The translations under genes were made by a program, and so were the position numbers. The notes under the pieces were generated by a model. That model was not told where the DNA came from, searched no databases, and saw only the letters and a list, made by a program, of their open reading frames with translations. From Gammaproteobacteria bacterium (GTDB taxonomy: Bacteria; Pseudomonadota; Gammaproteobacteria; Eutrophobiales; Eutrophobiaceae), in the NCBI GenBank assembly GCA_021773215.1, contig JAJFKM010000031.1:1-64000 (forward strand): a stretch of DNA of 64,000 bases, read 5' to 3'. Position 1 is the stretch's first letter, and each line of letters begins with the position of its first letter. This document shows positions 53,853 through 63,996 of this stretch, piece after piece.

Positions 53853-56519
53853 ATGAATAAACGTCTCAGCGATTTGATAAGGCAAGGAGCGACGATTATC
53901 ACGCCGACACAACGTCTCAGCCGTCACCTGCGTTACTTATTTGCGACAAATCAACTTGCTCAAGGCAAGCAGGCCTGGCAGACACCCGACTGTTTGCCCT
54001 GGACAGCGTGGTGTAGACGTAGTTTTGAATCTCTTTCATTTCGCACTGAAGATAAAGTCACTGTATTGAGCAATCTACAGCAACAGTGGCTCTGGCAAGA
54101 GATAATCAACAATTCGAAATACAAGAATCAACTTTTACAAATAACCGCCACGGCCAAGCAGGCGGCGCATGCGTATCAACTCTGTCAGCAATGGTGTGTT
54201 CCTATCTTTCCAGATGGCGTGTATCTCTCAGAAGATGCCTCTGCCTTTAAGCAATGGGCATATGATTATGAGAAGCAGAAGCGAGAAAACAACTGCTTGG
54301 ATGATGCCGAATTACCAGATTATATCGTCAAGTATGTTGCTGAACTGAAAAGTAATACAAAGAAGATAGTCTTCTATGATTTCGATCAACTGACAACACA
54401 ACAACATAAGCTCAAACAAGCATTTATTGATATAGGTATCGAAGTTGAAGAGTGTGATCCTGAACAGCAAAATCAATCTATCAGTATAATTGAGCAAACA
54501 GATAAGCAATCAGAAATCTGGTCTGCGGCATGTTGGGCAAAACAATGTTTGCAAGAAGATAGTAATGCAACGATTGGAATAATCGCGCCAAACCTCAGTA
54601 GCTTGCGCGACAAGATTGAATATGGGTTCGCATCGGTATTCACACCACAAAAATGGCTGAAGCCAAATGAACCCCAATATAACCCTTATGCCATATCATT
54701 AGGCAAACCTTTATCAGGCTATCCCTTAATACATACAGCAATGAACTTGCTGGCTCTGGGCAAACGTAAGGTTTCAATTAATACGTTGAGTAACTTACTA
54801 CATTCCCCGTTTATAACAGGCGCAACAGAAGAAGCAGCAACGCGAGCAAAGTTTGATGCGGCTCTTAGGCGCATCGGTGAACAACAACCGGGTTTTAAAA
54901 CATTATATTGGATTGCTGAAACGCGTTGTAAAGAGTTTGAACAATGTGAACAGTTTATTGGGCTATTAAAGACCTTTGAGATTTCAATCTTAAGCCATGC
55001 CAAACAACAAACACTACGCGAGTGGACGACAAGTTTTTCGGATTGGCTAACGGGATTCGGTTGGCCGGGGGAACGCAGCCTAAATAGTGATGAGCATCAA
55101 ACCATACAAGCCTGGCAATCCGCGTTAACGCAATTAGCAAGTCTGGATGGATTAACAAAACCCGTCAGCTTTAGTACCGCATTATTCCAATTAAAGAGAT
55201 TACTCGCAGAAACTCGATTTCAACCAGAGACAATAGAAACCCCGATACAAATTCTCGGTATGACGGCGGCAGCTGGTATGCAGTTTGATCATTTGTGGGT
55301 GATGGATATGCAAGATGATAACTGGCCAGCAATAACCTTAGCCAATGCCTTTATCCCTATAGCCTGCCAACGCGACTTTAATATTCCTGATGCCAGTGCG
55401 GAAACACAACTGAATTTAGCGAAACACATTACGGAAAAACTCAGTGCCTCAGCAAAAGAAGTCGTGTTCAGTTATGCCAAACAGGAAGGGGATCGACTCT
55501 GTCGACAAAGTCCGTTAATTAGTATTGATGATGTAAAAACTGCTCGTCAGTTTAACCAATGTGATGATTATAAAGATGCGCTACTCGCATCATCACAAAT
55601 GGAAAGCTTTATTGATATTGATGCACCTGAGATCCTCGCTGGTCAAATTGCCGAGGGCGGCAGTGCTTTATTCAAGGATCAGTCGGGTTGTCCGTTTAAA
55701 GCCTTTGCCAGGCATCGTTTATATGCGGAGTCACTACGTGATAGCGATATTGGTTTAAGTGCGGCCGAACGCGGCAATCTGGTACATACTGCCTTGCAAT
55801 TTCTATGGCAACGTTTGAAGACCTCAGAGAATCAGGCCTACCGATCAGAATCAGAGCTGACAAAGATGATTCATTCGGTTGTACAAGAAGCGATCAAACA
55901 ACAGATCGCACAACAACCGGAAACCTTTACCGATCGTTTTACCGAGCTGGAACAACAACGACTCGAACAACTACTAAACGACTGGTTAGCGATAGAGAAA
56001 GAGAGAAGTCCTTTTAAGGTCATCGCAACAGAAGAATGGCAAACGGTAATTTTTGAAGATATCGAATTACATCTACGCGTGGATCGTATCGATGAGTTGG
56101 CCGATGGTCGTTGCGTCATTATCGATTATAAAACCGGTGCCGTAAGTAAAAATGACTGGGAATCAGATAACCCCAACGATCCACAGTTGCCACTCTATGC
56201 CGTGACCAGTAAACAAGAGGTGGCCGCGATAGCATTTGCCAGTTTGAAACGTGGCAAGTTGGGATTCTCCGGGCAAGCTAATGGCGAAGACATACTGCCG
56301 GGTATAAAACAGGATGAAAATTTCTTATGGCAAGATCGTTTTGACCATTGGGAAGAGGTCTTAACCAAGCTCGCTAACGATTTTCGTAGTGGTAAGGCGA
56401 TTGTAGAACCCACGACATCAGCTTGCCGCTATTGCGACCTGCAAGCCTTGTGTCGTATTCATGAACGTATGGAAAATATTGATGATGTTGACCAACTGGA
56501 GGGAGAGACACATGTCTAA
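53853..56519 (+). CDS. AddB-like PD-(D/E)XK nuclease subunit
   Basis: 888 residues. An inactive-helicase-like body (TPTQRLSRHLRYLF N-terminus, TPIQILGMTAAAGMQFDHLWVM in mid-chain) precedes a C-terminal nuclease: RGNLVHTALQFLW, LRVDRIDELAD and IIDYKTG are the PD-(D/E)XK core. Four cysteines (SGCPFKAF and CRYCDLQALC) match the Fe-S clamp of AddB-type nucleases. It forms a recombinational-repair complex with the next gene. Type known in proteobacteria as a probable DNA repair protein. The stop overlaps the next start by eight bases. Confidence 0.9.
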   Translation: MNKRLSDLIRQGATIITPTQRLSRHLRYLFATNQLAQGKQAWQTPDCLPWTAWCRRSFESLSFRTEDKVTVLSNLQQQWLWQEIINNSKYKNQLLQITATAKQAAHAYQLCQQWCVPIFPDGVYLSEDASAFKQWAYDYEKQKRENNCLDDAELPDYIVKYVAELKSNTKKIVFYDFDQLTTQQHKLKQAFIDIGIEVEECDPEQQNQSISIIEQTDKQSEIWSAACWAKQCLQEDSNATIGIIAPNLSSLRDKIEYGFASVFTPQKWLKPNEPQYNPYAISLGKPLSGYPLIHTAMNLLALGKRKVSINTLSNLLHSPFITGATEEAATRAKFDAALRRIGEQQPGFKTLYWIAETRCKEFEQCEQFIGLLKTFEISILSHAKQQTLREWTTSFSDWLTGFGWPGERSLNSDEHQTIQAWQSALTQLASLDGLTKPVSFSTALFQLKRLLAETRFQPETIETPIQILGMTAAAGMQFDHLWVMDMQDDNWPAITLANAFIPIACQRDFNIPDASAETQLNLAKHITEKLSASAKEVVFSYAKQEGDRLCRQSPLISIDDVKTARQFNQCDDYKDALLASSQMESFIDIDAPEILAGQIAEGGSALFKDQSGCPFKAFARHRLYAESLRDSDIGLSAAERGNLVHTALQFLWQRLKTSENQAYRSESELTKMIHSVVQEAIKQQIAQQPETFTDRFTELEQQRLEQLLNDWLAIEKERSPFKVIATEEWQTVIFEDIELHLRVDRIDELADGRCVIIDYKTGAVSKNDWESDNPNDPQLPLYAVTSKQEVAAIAFASLKRGKLGFSGQANGEDILPGIKQDENFLWQDRFDHWEEVLTKLANDFRSGKAIVEPTTSACRYCDLQALCRIHERMENIDDVDQLEGETHV

Positions 56520-59500
56520 GCCCATCGTTGATCATGAAGCAAGACAACAAGCGCTAGCTCCAGATCAATCGTTCATCATTCAAGCTCCCGCGGGTTCAGG
56601 TAAAACCGGCTTATTGATACAACGCTATTTACGATTGCTGTCATTGGTCGATGCACCGGAAGAGATTACTGCTATTACCTTTACCCGCAAGGCAGCGGCC
56701 GAAATGCAGAGCAGAATTCTCGATGCGCTAAACAGTGTGAAGAACATGGAAGTGAATAAGCAAACAGAACCCGAGTCCGAACATGAAAAAACGACGTTTA
56801 ACTTAGCTAAGGCAGCATTAAAACGCGATCAGGAAAAGGGTTGGCAGATCATTGAAAATCCCGGTCGCTTGCGCTTACAAACTATTGATTCACTGTGTGC
56901 GCATTTAACGCGTCAGATGCCGATGTTGGCGCGGCTGGGTACGCAACCGGAAACACTGGATGATGCCGAGCACCTCTATCAACAAGCGGCAATCAATACA
57001 TTGGCCGAACTGGAAAGCGGGGCAGGTTGGTCAGAGGCAATTGCGAATCTTGTATTTCATCTGGATAACGATCTACCACGTATAAAAAATCTGATCGTCG
57101 ATATGTTAAAGAAACGTGATCAATGGTTAGCCTATGTCGTGCAGGACCATGATCGACACGATATGGAACAGGCCTTGGTTAGGTTGATAGAAGATCAGTT
57201 AAGCAATACCGCCGCATTGTTTCCAAAAGAATTTGAAAGCGAATTATTAGCGTTAATACAGTTTGCTGCAATAAATCTGGCAGAGACCGATCCGGAAAAT
57301 GCAATTACGACATGTTTATCGATAACAACCATGCCGGATAACAATGCGAATAGTCTGGAACATTGGCGCGGGATAACTGAATTATTACTGACCAAGACGG
57401 GTACATGGCGTAAACAACATACCGTTAAAAATGGTTTCCCTCCGGCAAGTGGTAATAAGCTTGCAGCCGATGAACGCGCGAGTAAGAAAAAACAAATACA
57501 AGGCTTATTAACTGCATTGCAAAAAGTGGATGGCTTGCAACATAGTTTGGCAACGATCAATGCCTTGCCATCGGCAAGCTATACCGATGCAGAATGGTTA
57601 ATCGTTAATGCCTTATGCGAGTTACTCAAACTCGCTGCTGGTCAACTACGCTTAATCTTTGCCGAGCGTAACCAAATGGATTTTATTGGTATCGCCGAAT
57701 CGGCAGTGAATGCATTAGGTACAGACGATGCACCGACAGAACTAGCCTTGCAACTGGATTACCATATTAAACATTTATTGGTGGACGAGTATCAGGATAT
57801 CTCTGTGAATCAATATCGTCTGTTGCAACGCTTAACGCGTGAATGGTCCATAGATGATGGTCGCAGTCTGTTTCTGGTCGGCGACCCGATGCAATCGATC
57901 TATCGTTTCCGTGAAGCAGAAGTGAGTTTGTTTATAAAAACATTTCATGATGCATCGCTCGGCAACATCCCACTCGAAGCATTGCGTCTCAGTGTCAACT
58001 TCCGTTCGCAACAAGGACTAGTCGCTTGGGTGAACGACAGTTTTACTAATATATTTCCCAGACAAGATGATCTTATTACGGGTGCGGTGACCTATAGCAG
58101 TGCAGATGCATTCGATAAAGCCGCAACGAGTAATAACGTCAGGGTCTATCCGCTCTATGGGCGCAGCGATAAAAAAGAATCGCAGCATGTAGTCGAGATC
58201 ATTCAAGAGATAAAACAGGCTGAGGCAGCCGATAATATCGCCGTTCTGGTTCGTAGTCGTTCGCATCTGGCCGAGATCGTCCCGGCCTTAAGGGCAGAGC
58301 AGATCGGTTATAAAGCGATAGACATTGAAGGCTTGGGTAGTCAATCATCGATACAGGATCTCCTTGCCTTAACGCGCACCTTTCTGTTTCAAGCCGATCG
58401 CGTCGCCTGGCTAGCTTGTTTGCGTGCGCCGTGGTGTGGTCTAAGTCTTGAATCTTTATTTACGTTAAGTGATCAGAACCGCGAGAGAACAATCTGGGAA
58501 TGTATTTGTGATGCAGAATTCGTTGGGCAGATTCAAGACGAGCAACAAACAAGATTGCAAATGTTTAAGTCCATCTATGAAACCATACAACAACAGAAAC
58601 AACGTCTATCGATACGTGATGCAATCGAATCTTTCTGGATACAACTCGGTGGTCCGGCAACATTGTCTAACAAAACCGATCTGGAAAATTGTTTAACCTA
58701 TCTCTCGTTACTCGAAACATTAGATCAAGGCGGTTCGATAGAAGACTTACAAGAATTAATTGATGATGTAAGTCAATTATATGCTGCGCCTGATCTTAAG
58801 GCCGATAATCAAATACAAGTGATGACCATACACAAGGCCAAAGGATTGGAGTTTGATCATGTCATCCTGCCAGGACTAGGACGTTCGCCGCGATCGAATC
58901 AGGGTGATTTACTGGTCTGGTTATTACGCCAGCGTGATCATGGAGAAGAAGACCTTGTTTTAGCACCCATACGCGAAGCGGGTCAGTATCAAGCGCCGAT
59001 CTATGATTACATCAATAATACGGATAAAGCCAAACAGCGATACGAAGATGCACGATTACTCTATGTCGCAACAACTCGCACCAGGAAGACATGCCATCTC
59101 ATCGGCCATGTAAACCTGAAAGAAACCAAAGGCGAGCTCAGTTGTGAACCACAAAGCCGTTCCTTGTTGTCGCACCTATGGCCTACCGTAAAATCGGTGT
59201 ATGAAAAACACATGCCAGCGACGAGTGAGCAAGGTGGGGAGGAATCGACGCTTGTGATCAATCAAGAAACGAAACGCCTAAACAAAGACTGGCAACACCC
59301 CGAACTACCGACAGGTTTAACTTGGCAACAAACAACGCAAGATGAAGCTGAAGCAGAACCGGTTTTGATCGAATTCGAATGGGCCGGGGAGACCATTAAG
59401 CATATTGGCTCTGTCGTGCACAGTGCCATTCAATGCATAGCTGAACAAGGTATAGCGAAGTGGACACCGGAACGGATTAACGCGGAGCAACAGGGTTTTG

Positions 59501-59919
59501 ATAATGCGTTAAAACAATTCGGCGTACCGGAAAGCGAACGAGCGGATGCAGTGCAACGTGTGATCAAGGCCTTAATAAATATGGTTAACGATGAACGCGG
59601 GCAATGGATACTCTCTATTGTGCATAAACAACAAGAAAATGAATATCCAATTAGCGGTATTGTTAACGATAAATTAAGCAATGCGATACTGGATCGAACC
59701 TTTGTCGATGAAAACGGGTATCGTTGGATCATAGATTACAAAACCAGTCGCCACGAAGGCGCAAACCGCGATGCGTTTCTAGACCATGAGCAGGAACGCT
59801 ATAAAGAACAGCTGGAAAAGTACGGCACACTAATGAAACAACTCGGCGAAGAAAGTATAAAGCTGGGATTATACTTTCCCTTATTGCAGGGTTGGCGAGA
59901 GTGGGGCTATAACGATTGA
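56512..59919 (+). CDS. AddA-like UvrD-type helicase-nuclease
   Basis: 1135 residues from ATG 56512, chosen because a GGAGGGAGA ribosome site precedes it; an in-frame ATG 51 bases earlier lies within the previous gene. Helicase motifs: Walker A APAGSGKTGL, LLVDEYQDIS (motif II), LVGDPMQSIYRFREAE (III), VNFRSQQGLV (IV), MTIHKAKGLEFDHVIL (V) and LLYVATTRT (VI). The C-terminal nuclease has WIIDYKTSRHEG. Expected to process double-strand break ends with the AddB-like partner, the function RecBCD performs in enterics. Confidence 0.93.
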   Translation: MSKPIVDHEARQQALAPDQSFIIQAPAGSGKTGLLIQRYLRLLSLVDAPEEITAITFTRKAAAEMQSRILDALNSVKNMEVNKQTEPESEHEKTTFNLAKAALKRDQEKGWQIIENPGRLRLQTIDSLCAHLTRQMPMLARLGTQPETLDDAEHLYQQAAINTLAELESGAGWSEAIANLVFHLDNDLPRIKNLIVDMLKKRDQWLAYVVQDHDRHDMEQALVRLIEDQLSNTAALFPKEFESELLALIQFAAINLAETDPENAITTCLSITTMPDNNANSLEHWRGITELLLTKTGTWRKQHTVKNGFPPASGNKLAADERASKKKQIQGLLTALQKVDGLQHSLATINALPSASYTDAEWLIVNALCELLKLAAGQLRLIFAERNQMDFIGIAESAVNALGTDDAPTELALQLDYHIKHLLVDEYQDISVNQYRLLQRLTREWSIDDGRSLFLVGDPMQSIYRFREAEVSLFIKTFHDASLGNIPLEALRLSVNFRSQQGLVAWVNDSFTNIFPRQDDLITGAVTYSSADAFDKAATSNNVRVYPLYGRSDKKESQHVVEIIQEIKQAEAADNIAVLVRSRSHLAEIVPALRAEQIGYKAIDIEGLGSQSSIQDLLALTRTFLFQADRVAWLACLRAPWCGLSLESLFTLSDQNRERTIWECICDAEFVGQIQDEQQTRLQMFKSIYETIQQQKQRLSIRDAIESFWIQLGGPATLSNKTDLENCLTYLSLLETLDQGGSIEDLQELIDDVSQLYAAPDLKADNQIQVMTIHKAKGLEFDHVILPGLGRSPRSNQGDLLVWLLRQRDHGEEDLVLAPIREAGQYQAPIYDYINNTDKAKQRYEDARLLYVATTRTRKTCHLIGHVNLKETKGELSCEPQSRSLLSHLWPTVKSVYEKHMPATSEQGGEESTLVINQETKRLNKDWQHPELPTGLTWQQTTQDEAEAEPVLIEFEWAGETIKHIGSVVHSAIQCIAEQGIAKWTPERINAEQQGFDNALKQFGVPESERADAVQRVIKALINMVNDERGQWILSIVHKQQENEYPISGIVNDKLSNAILDRTFVDENGYRWIIDYKTSRHEGANRDAFLDHEQERYKEQLEKYGTLMKQLGEESIKLGLYFPLLQGWREWGYND

Positions 59920-60024
59920 TTTAACGGTATAAATTGTGTTCAAAACTGAACTCGAAGGCACGAGCTTTTAGCAGAATATGTTCTAGTATTATCAGACAGT
60001 TCTTATTTGATATATGGAATAGTC

Positions 60025-60591
60025 ATGACACTCAAAAACTTGCTCTTTTTACCTATTTTACTCGTTTCTGCGACTGTTTATGCCAGCGAGAAGCCTGAAT
60101 TTGACATTGACGGTCTGAAAATAGGTGATGAATTGACGAATGAATTTTCCGAACAGTATTGCCGAAATGGAGATAGCGGAAAAAGAGAAATAGAATGTAA
60201 ACGGAAACAGAAAATCGATGGAGTAGATGTATCGATATTGTATTTATTTTATGATGCTTCACTCGTCACTGTTTCTTTAAGTTTTGACTCAAAGGACTTT
60301 TCTAAACTGGTATGGGTATATCGCAATAAGTATTTAGATTCGCCCTATGATCAGTTTGAAGAACCAATTTCTCTCGGTGATGGTATGGAATATACGAACG
60401 AAAAAGTTCTATGGTCTACTAATTCAGGCGATTTTATTATAGAGAAATACGGGCATAACTTTATTAAAGGTTATGCACATCTGGATTCTAAAAAATATAA
60501 TAAATATGCAAACAAAAAGAAAATTCAAAGAAACGGTGGCAAATTAGCAAGCTTATTTAGTGAGCTATTTGTCTGGGAGGTAGTATTTTAG
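60025..60591 (+). CDS. Secreted protein of unknown function
   Basis: 188 residues from ATG 60025, preferred over a TTG 18 bases earlier since the signal peptide (LKNLLFLPILLVSATVYA) then starts properly. The mature part begins FDIDGLKIGDELTNEF and has two Cys (QYCRNG, IECKRK), a pattern seen in small periplasmic proteins that describe a mature domain after IGMS/IGD-type starts. No family is recognised. Confidence 0.55.
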   Translation: MTLKNLLFLPILLVSATVYASEKPEFDIDGLKIGDELTNEFSEQYCRNGDSGKREIECKRKQKIDGVDVSILYLFYDASLVTVSLSFDSKDFSKLVWVYRNKYLDSPYDQFEEPISLGDGMEYTNEKVLWSTNSGDFIIEKYGHNFIKGYAHLDSKKYNKYANKKKIQRNGGKLASLFSELFVWEVVF

Positions 60592-60623
60592 TGATTTTTT
60601 CATCCTTCAGTAGAAAATAGTAT

Positions 60624-61490
60624 TTATTTGATATCTTCTTCCAGTATTTGCATATCATCTTTACTTAATTCCACATTAACTGCTTGAATACTATCCTTAA
60701 TGCTACTGGTTTTGCTTGCGCCGGGTATAGGGAATATAGATTTACTCTTATGTAATAACCAGGCGATCATGATTTGATAAGCCGACGTATTATATTTTTC
60801 AGCTAGATTTTTCAACAAATCATTATCGCTGCGTTGAGCGTGCTGGTAATGTCCGCCGACAGGGCTGTGTGCAATGAAGGTAATGTCGTTGTTTTCACAA
60901 TATTCAACTACACCATTGTTAAATGATGTTCGCTCAAAAAGATTGCAGCGATTTTGTACAGAGATAATTTGAGATATAGAAAGTGCCAGTTCAATATTTT
61001 CAACAGACACATTTGATAAACCGATATGTTGAATCTTGCCTTCATCTTTTAATTTTGCTAATTCACCTATGGAGTCCGTAAGTGGCACTTCTGGATCCGG
61101 CGCGTGTAATTGATACAAAAATATTGAATCGGTATTAAGATCCTGCAAACTCTTTTCGCAAGACTGTCTTAGCCAGGCAGGACTGGCATCGACTGTCCAA
61201 TTGCCCTTGGGACGCGTAAGGCCGCCTTTCGTCGCTATGAAAATGTTACTGGCATTATCGAAATGTGTTAACGCTCTTGCGACTAGGCGTTCATTGTGAC
61301 CAACGTCAGTATCGTCGACACAATAGACATTAGCGGTATCAATAAAATTACCATTGCCATTAACAAACGTATTAATTACGTCTAATGCTTGTTTTTCATT
61401 GGGACGGCCTTCAAGAGATAAGGGCATTGCGCCTAAGCCAATAGGAAAGAGTTCAATGCTTGTATATCCCAGTGTCCTGTTCTTGGTCAT
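60624..61490 (-). CDS. Aldo/keto reductase
   Basis: 288 residues, a TIM-barrel NAD(P)H-dependent oxidoreductase. FIDTANVYC carries the active-site Asp and Tyr, FIATKGGL the Lys and QLHAPDP the His. GLSNVSVENIELAL and IPGASKTSSIKDSI (cofactor-binding) are typical. Cytosolic, substrate unknown. It is 46 bases downstream of the M14 gene on the same strand and may be co-transcribed. Confidence 0.9.
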   Translation of the reverse strand: MTKNRTLGYTSIELFPIGLGAMPLSLEGRPNEKQALDVINTFVNGNGNFIDTANVYCVDDTDVGHNERLVARALTHFDNASNIFIATKGGLTRPKGNWTVDASPAWLRQSCEKSLQDLNTDSIFLYQLHAPDPEVPLTDSIGELAKLKDEGKIQHIGLSNVSVENIELALSISQIISVQNRCNLFERTSFNNGVVEYCENNDITFIAHSPVGGHYQHAQRSDNDLLKNLAEKYNTSAYQIMIAWLLHKSKSIFPIPGASKTSSIKDSIQAVNVELSKDDMQILEEDIK

Positions 61491-61536
61491 TTTAATTGTT
61501 CAATTTAACATTTATATCAATAGTGTTAAATATAGA

Positions 61537-62580
61537 TTAATTATTCCACAAGGAAGTATTATCTTTTAGTATCTTTTCACCTTGCTTAAGATCATAGCGT
61601 TCCATCAGATAACAGAAACAATCCTGTTTTACGATGACTTTATCTGTTGTTAGCATCGCCGGAACAATCACTCGTTTTGTAATTATGTTGTTATCTTGAA
61701 TAAAAAAATAGTCATCAAAGATATCTTTTCCTTCTTCGTCCATAACGATTAGTGGTTTGGTGATATTGTTTTTAACTTTTCCCAACAATGTGTCGTTAAA
61801 TATTTCTTCGAAATTTAATGTTTCAATACCCTTAACAAATTCAATGTCGGCTTTGTCTCCGTTAAAACTAAAGTCATAGTCTCCAGGTAGTTTTACAATA
61901 CCAACTGTATGATACAGATCAATTGTGTTTTCAATATCAGTTTCGGCTTCCAATGTCTTCAGCTGAAGTAGCTTATCTATATAATGAGTTGTTAACTGAA
62001 TTCCATACTCATCACCAGGTTGGCCGCATTCGAGAGTGACAGATGGGCAGAATTCAGAGAATGCAAGGCTCTGTACTCCAGTGGGACGGATAAAGTAGAT
62101 TACCATGCGACTAAACTCTCGTGCGAGTTTCAGGAAGCGTCTATCCAGTTTATTGATACAGGCATAGTGAGGGTTTAAACCATTATTATTATGTATATCA
62201 ATACTCGCAAATATTTTTCGTTCACGCATTATCTTGATAACTGATCTCACCATTAAATGTTCAGGGCTGTTACCATTACCCCATATTCGATTAAAATCAT
62301 CCTGGCTTTCGAGTTTGCGCTTTTTATAACGTGCGGCCTTAACGTTACCAATAAAAATAGATAATGAACGTGGTAATGTCTTACCTTTATATTTATTGAG
62401 AATATTTTTCACGACTTCCCAACCACTATTCTCATTCCCATGTAATAACACCGTCAAAAAAATTGCGGGTTCGCGATTACCTTTGAGATGAACCAATGTC
62501 GGGCCAGGCAAGGCTTCATACAAACGATGTGCTGGTAAGGCCAGTATTTTATCAGGCAGCTTATTCAGAATTTTCAACAT
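61537..62580 (-). CDS. Succinylglutamate desuccinylase/aspartoacylase-type (M14) zinc hydrolase
   Basis: 347 residues. Zinc-binding pattern: LLHGNENSGWEV supplies His and Glu, and SIDIHNNNG the third His; VTLECGQPGDE carries the likely catalytic Glu. Members hydrolyse amide bonds of acylated amino acids or small peptides. The gene starts on the base next to the stop of the GCS2-type ligase, so the two are translationally coupled and may act on the same metabolite (inference). Confidence 0.82.
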   Translation of the reverse strand: MLKILNKLPDKILALPAHRLYEALPGPTLVHLKGNREPAIFLTVLLHGNENSGWEVVKNILNKYKGKTLPRSLSIFIGNVKAARYKKRKLESQDDFNRIWGNGNSPEHLMVRSVIKIMRERKIFASIDIHNNNGLNPHYACINKLDRRFLKLAREFSRMVIYFIRPTGVQSLAFSEFCPSVTLECGQPGDEYGIQLTTHYIDKLLQLKTLEAETDIENTIDLYHTVGIVKLPGDYDFSFNGDKADIEFVKGIETLNFEEIFNDTLLGKVKNNITKPLIVMDEEGKDIFDDYFFIQDNNIITKRVIVPAMLTTDKVIVKQDCFCYLMERYDLKQGEKILKDNTSLWNN

Positions 62581-63996
62581 TTATATTTTCCACTGGTGTA
62601 CTGGGGTGCCGCTATTTTGTCTGTCCAGATAGGTACGTGTTAATCGATGAAAATCTTTACCATATTTATCAACCCACAAACGTTGCCAGTTTGCTCCATT
62701 TTGTTGCGTCTCGACTCGTTGTTCGATGATGGATATATATTTATTGATATCTTCCTCTAAAATATGAAGTTTTTCTAATCCACGTCGTGCAGCAGGTATC
62801 AGTGTATTCAATAGTAATTTGCTTGTTTTAATATTACCCTGATTGGGCCAATTGATGATTGTTGACAAACCCTGTTTAGCGCAATTATAAAAATTATCTT
62901 TAGCCTGTTGGAAGGAGAGTTGTTCAATCAATGCATCAATATCCTCCACTAATTCATGAACAAGGCCGTAATAGAATGCGGCATTAGCAATACTATCGAT
63001 AATGGTAGGTCCTGAGGGTATAACTCGATGTTCTATTCTAATATGCGGCGTACCATCTTGATCAAAGCCTATCAAAGGTCTGTTCCAACGCCATATAGTA
63101 CCGTTGTGAAACCGCAAATGGCTCAGTTGCTTAATATCGTCCTGATCTTTGAATGGCACCAGCACAGGGTAATGTCTCAGGTTTTCTTCATAGCATTCAA
63201 GCATTGATTGTCTTACATAAGCACTACCAAAAGTGACGCGTCGATAATCTTCCTTGCCCAGTTCCACTGCTTGCTCAAATAACGGGATACGTGTTTCATC
63301 CCAAAGATCGGATCCAAATAAAAATGGCGAGTTTGCAGTAGCAGCAACTATCGGTGCAGAGAGTATTATTGATGCATTATAAAAATGTGCGGCAATAGTA
63401 TGCGGAACTTGCAAATGCAATTGCAATGAAGTGCAGGCTGACTCTAGCATAACATTCTGGTGTGAGGTCTGGATTGAATCAGTTCCGTTGATATCAAGTT
63501 TGAGGGGTTGCCCATCTCTAAGATTAAGTACTTGATCGTTCAATGCCTTGTAACGATTTAATTTAGACATGTTTTCCAGCGTTAGTTGATGTTCCTGGAG
63601 ACTGGGTAAGATTCCGATCATCATCATTTCGATGGATAATTCCTTCGCAACATCACAACAATTTTTCCAGGTGCTTTGTAGCTCCACTTCCATTTTGGAT
63701 AGTGCACTATTTTGTAGTTTTATCGGGTTGCTATTCAGCTCGACATTGAATGCTGCAAGTTCGTGCACAACAAGAGGGTTATTCAATTTATTTAGAAATG
63801 TTTTATTAACAGGCACAGGCGCGCCCGATAAGCTAACCAGTAAGGCTTCAATCTCGAAGCCTGCAATACTGCCGTTGTTTGAAAATTTCTTATTATTGAG
63901 TAGTTCAGAAAGGAGCGCTGTTTCGTCTTTTAAATGAGTATTAAAAAGATTGAAGTCATGATTAGAAAAATGACTGGATTCTATTTCTTGTCCCAT
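62581..63996 (-). CDS. GCS2-type glutamate-cysteine ligase-family carboxylate-amine ligase
   Basis: 471 residues from ATG 63996, four bases inside the window, so the true start could lie outside. AGFEIEALLVSL near the N-terminus, LHLQVPHTIAAHFYNASIILSAPIVAATANSPF in mid-chain and RIEHRVIPSGPTIIDSIANAAFYYGLV match the GCS2 family (ATP-dependent carboxylate-amine ligases, including gamma-glutamylcysteine synthetases). Canonical E. coli GshA is a different subfamily. Coupled directly to the M14 hydrolase; an ATP-grasp partner may lie beyond the right edge. Confidence 0.8.
   Translation of the reverse strand: MGQEIESSHFSNHDFNLFNTHLKDETALLSELLNNKKFSNNGSIAGFEIEALLVSLSGAPVPVNKTFLNKLNNPLVVHELAAFNVELNSNPIKLQNSALSKMEVELQSTWKNCCDVAKELSIEMMMIGILPSLQEHQLTLENMSKLNRYKALNDQVLNLRDGQPLKLDINGTDSIQTSHQNVMLESACTSLQLHLQVPHTIAAHFYNASIILSAPIVAATANSPFLFGSDLWDETRIPLFEQAVELGKEDYRRVTFGSAYVRQSMLECYEENLRHYPVLVPFKDQDDIKQLSHLRFHNGTIWRWNRPLIGFDQDGTPHIRIEHRVIPSGPTIIDSIANAAFYYGLVHELVEDIDALIEQLSFQQAKDNFYNCAKQGLSTIINWPNQGNIKTSKLLLNTLIPAARRGLEKLHILEEDINKYISIIEQRVETQQNGANWQRLWVDKYGKDFHRLTRTYLDRQNSGTPVHQWKI

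Noticed and set aside
53601-53902. Plus- and minus-strand frames in the spacer before addB
   Set aside because: They run through the long inverted repeat and have no conserved motif.
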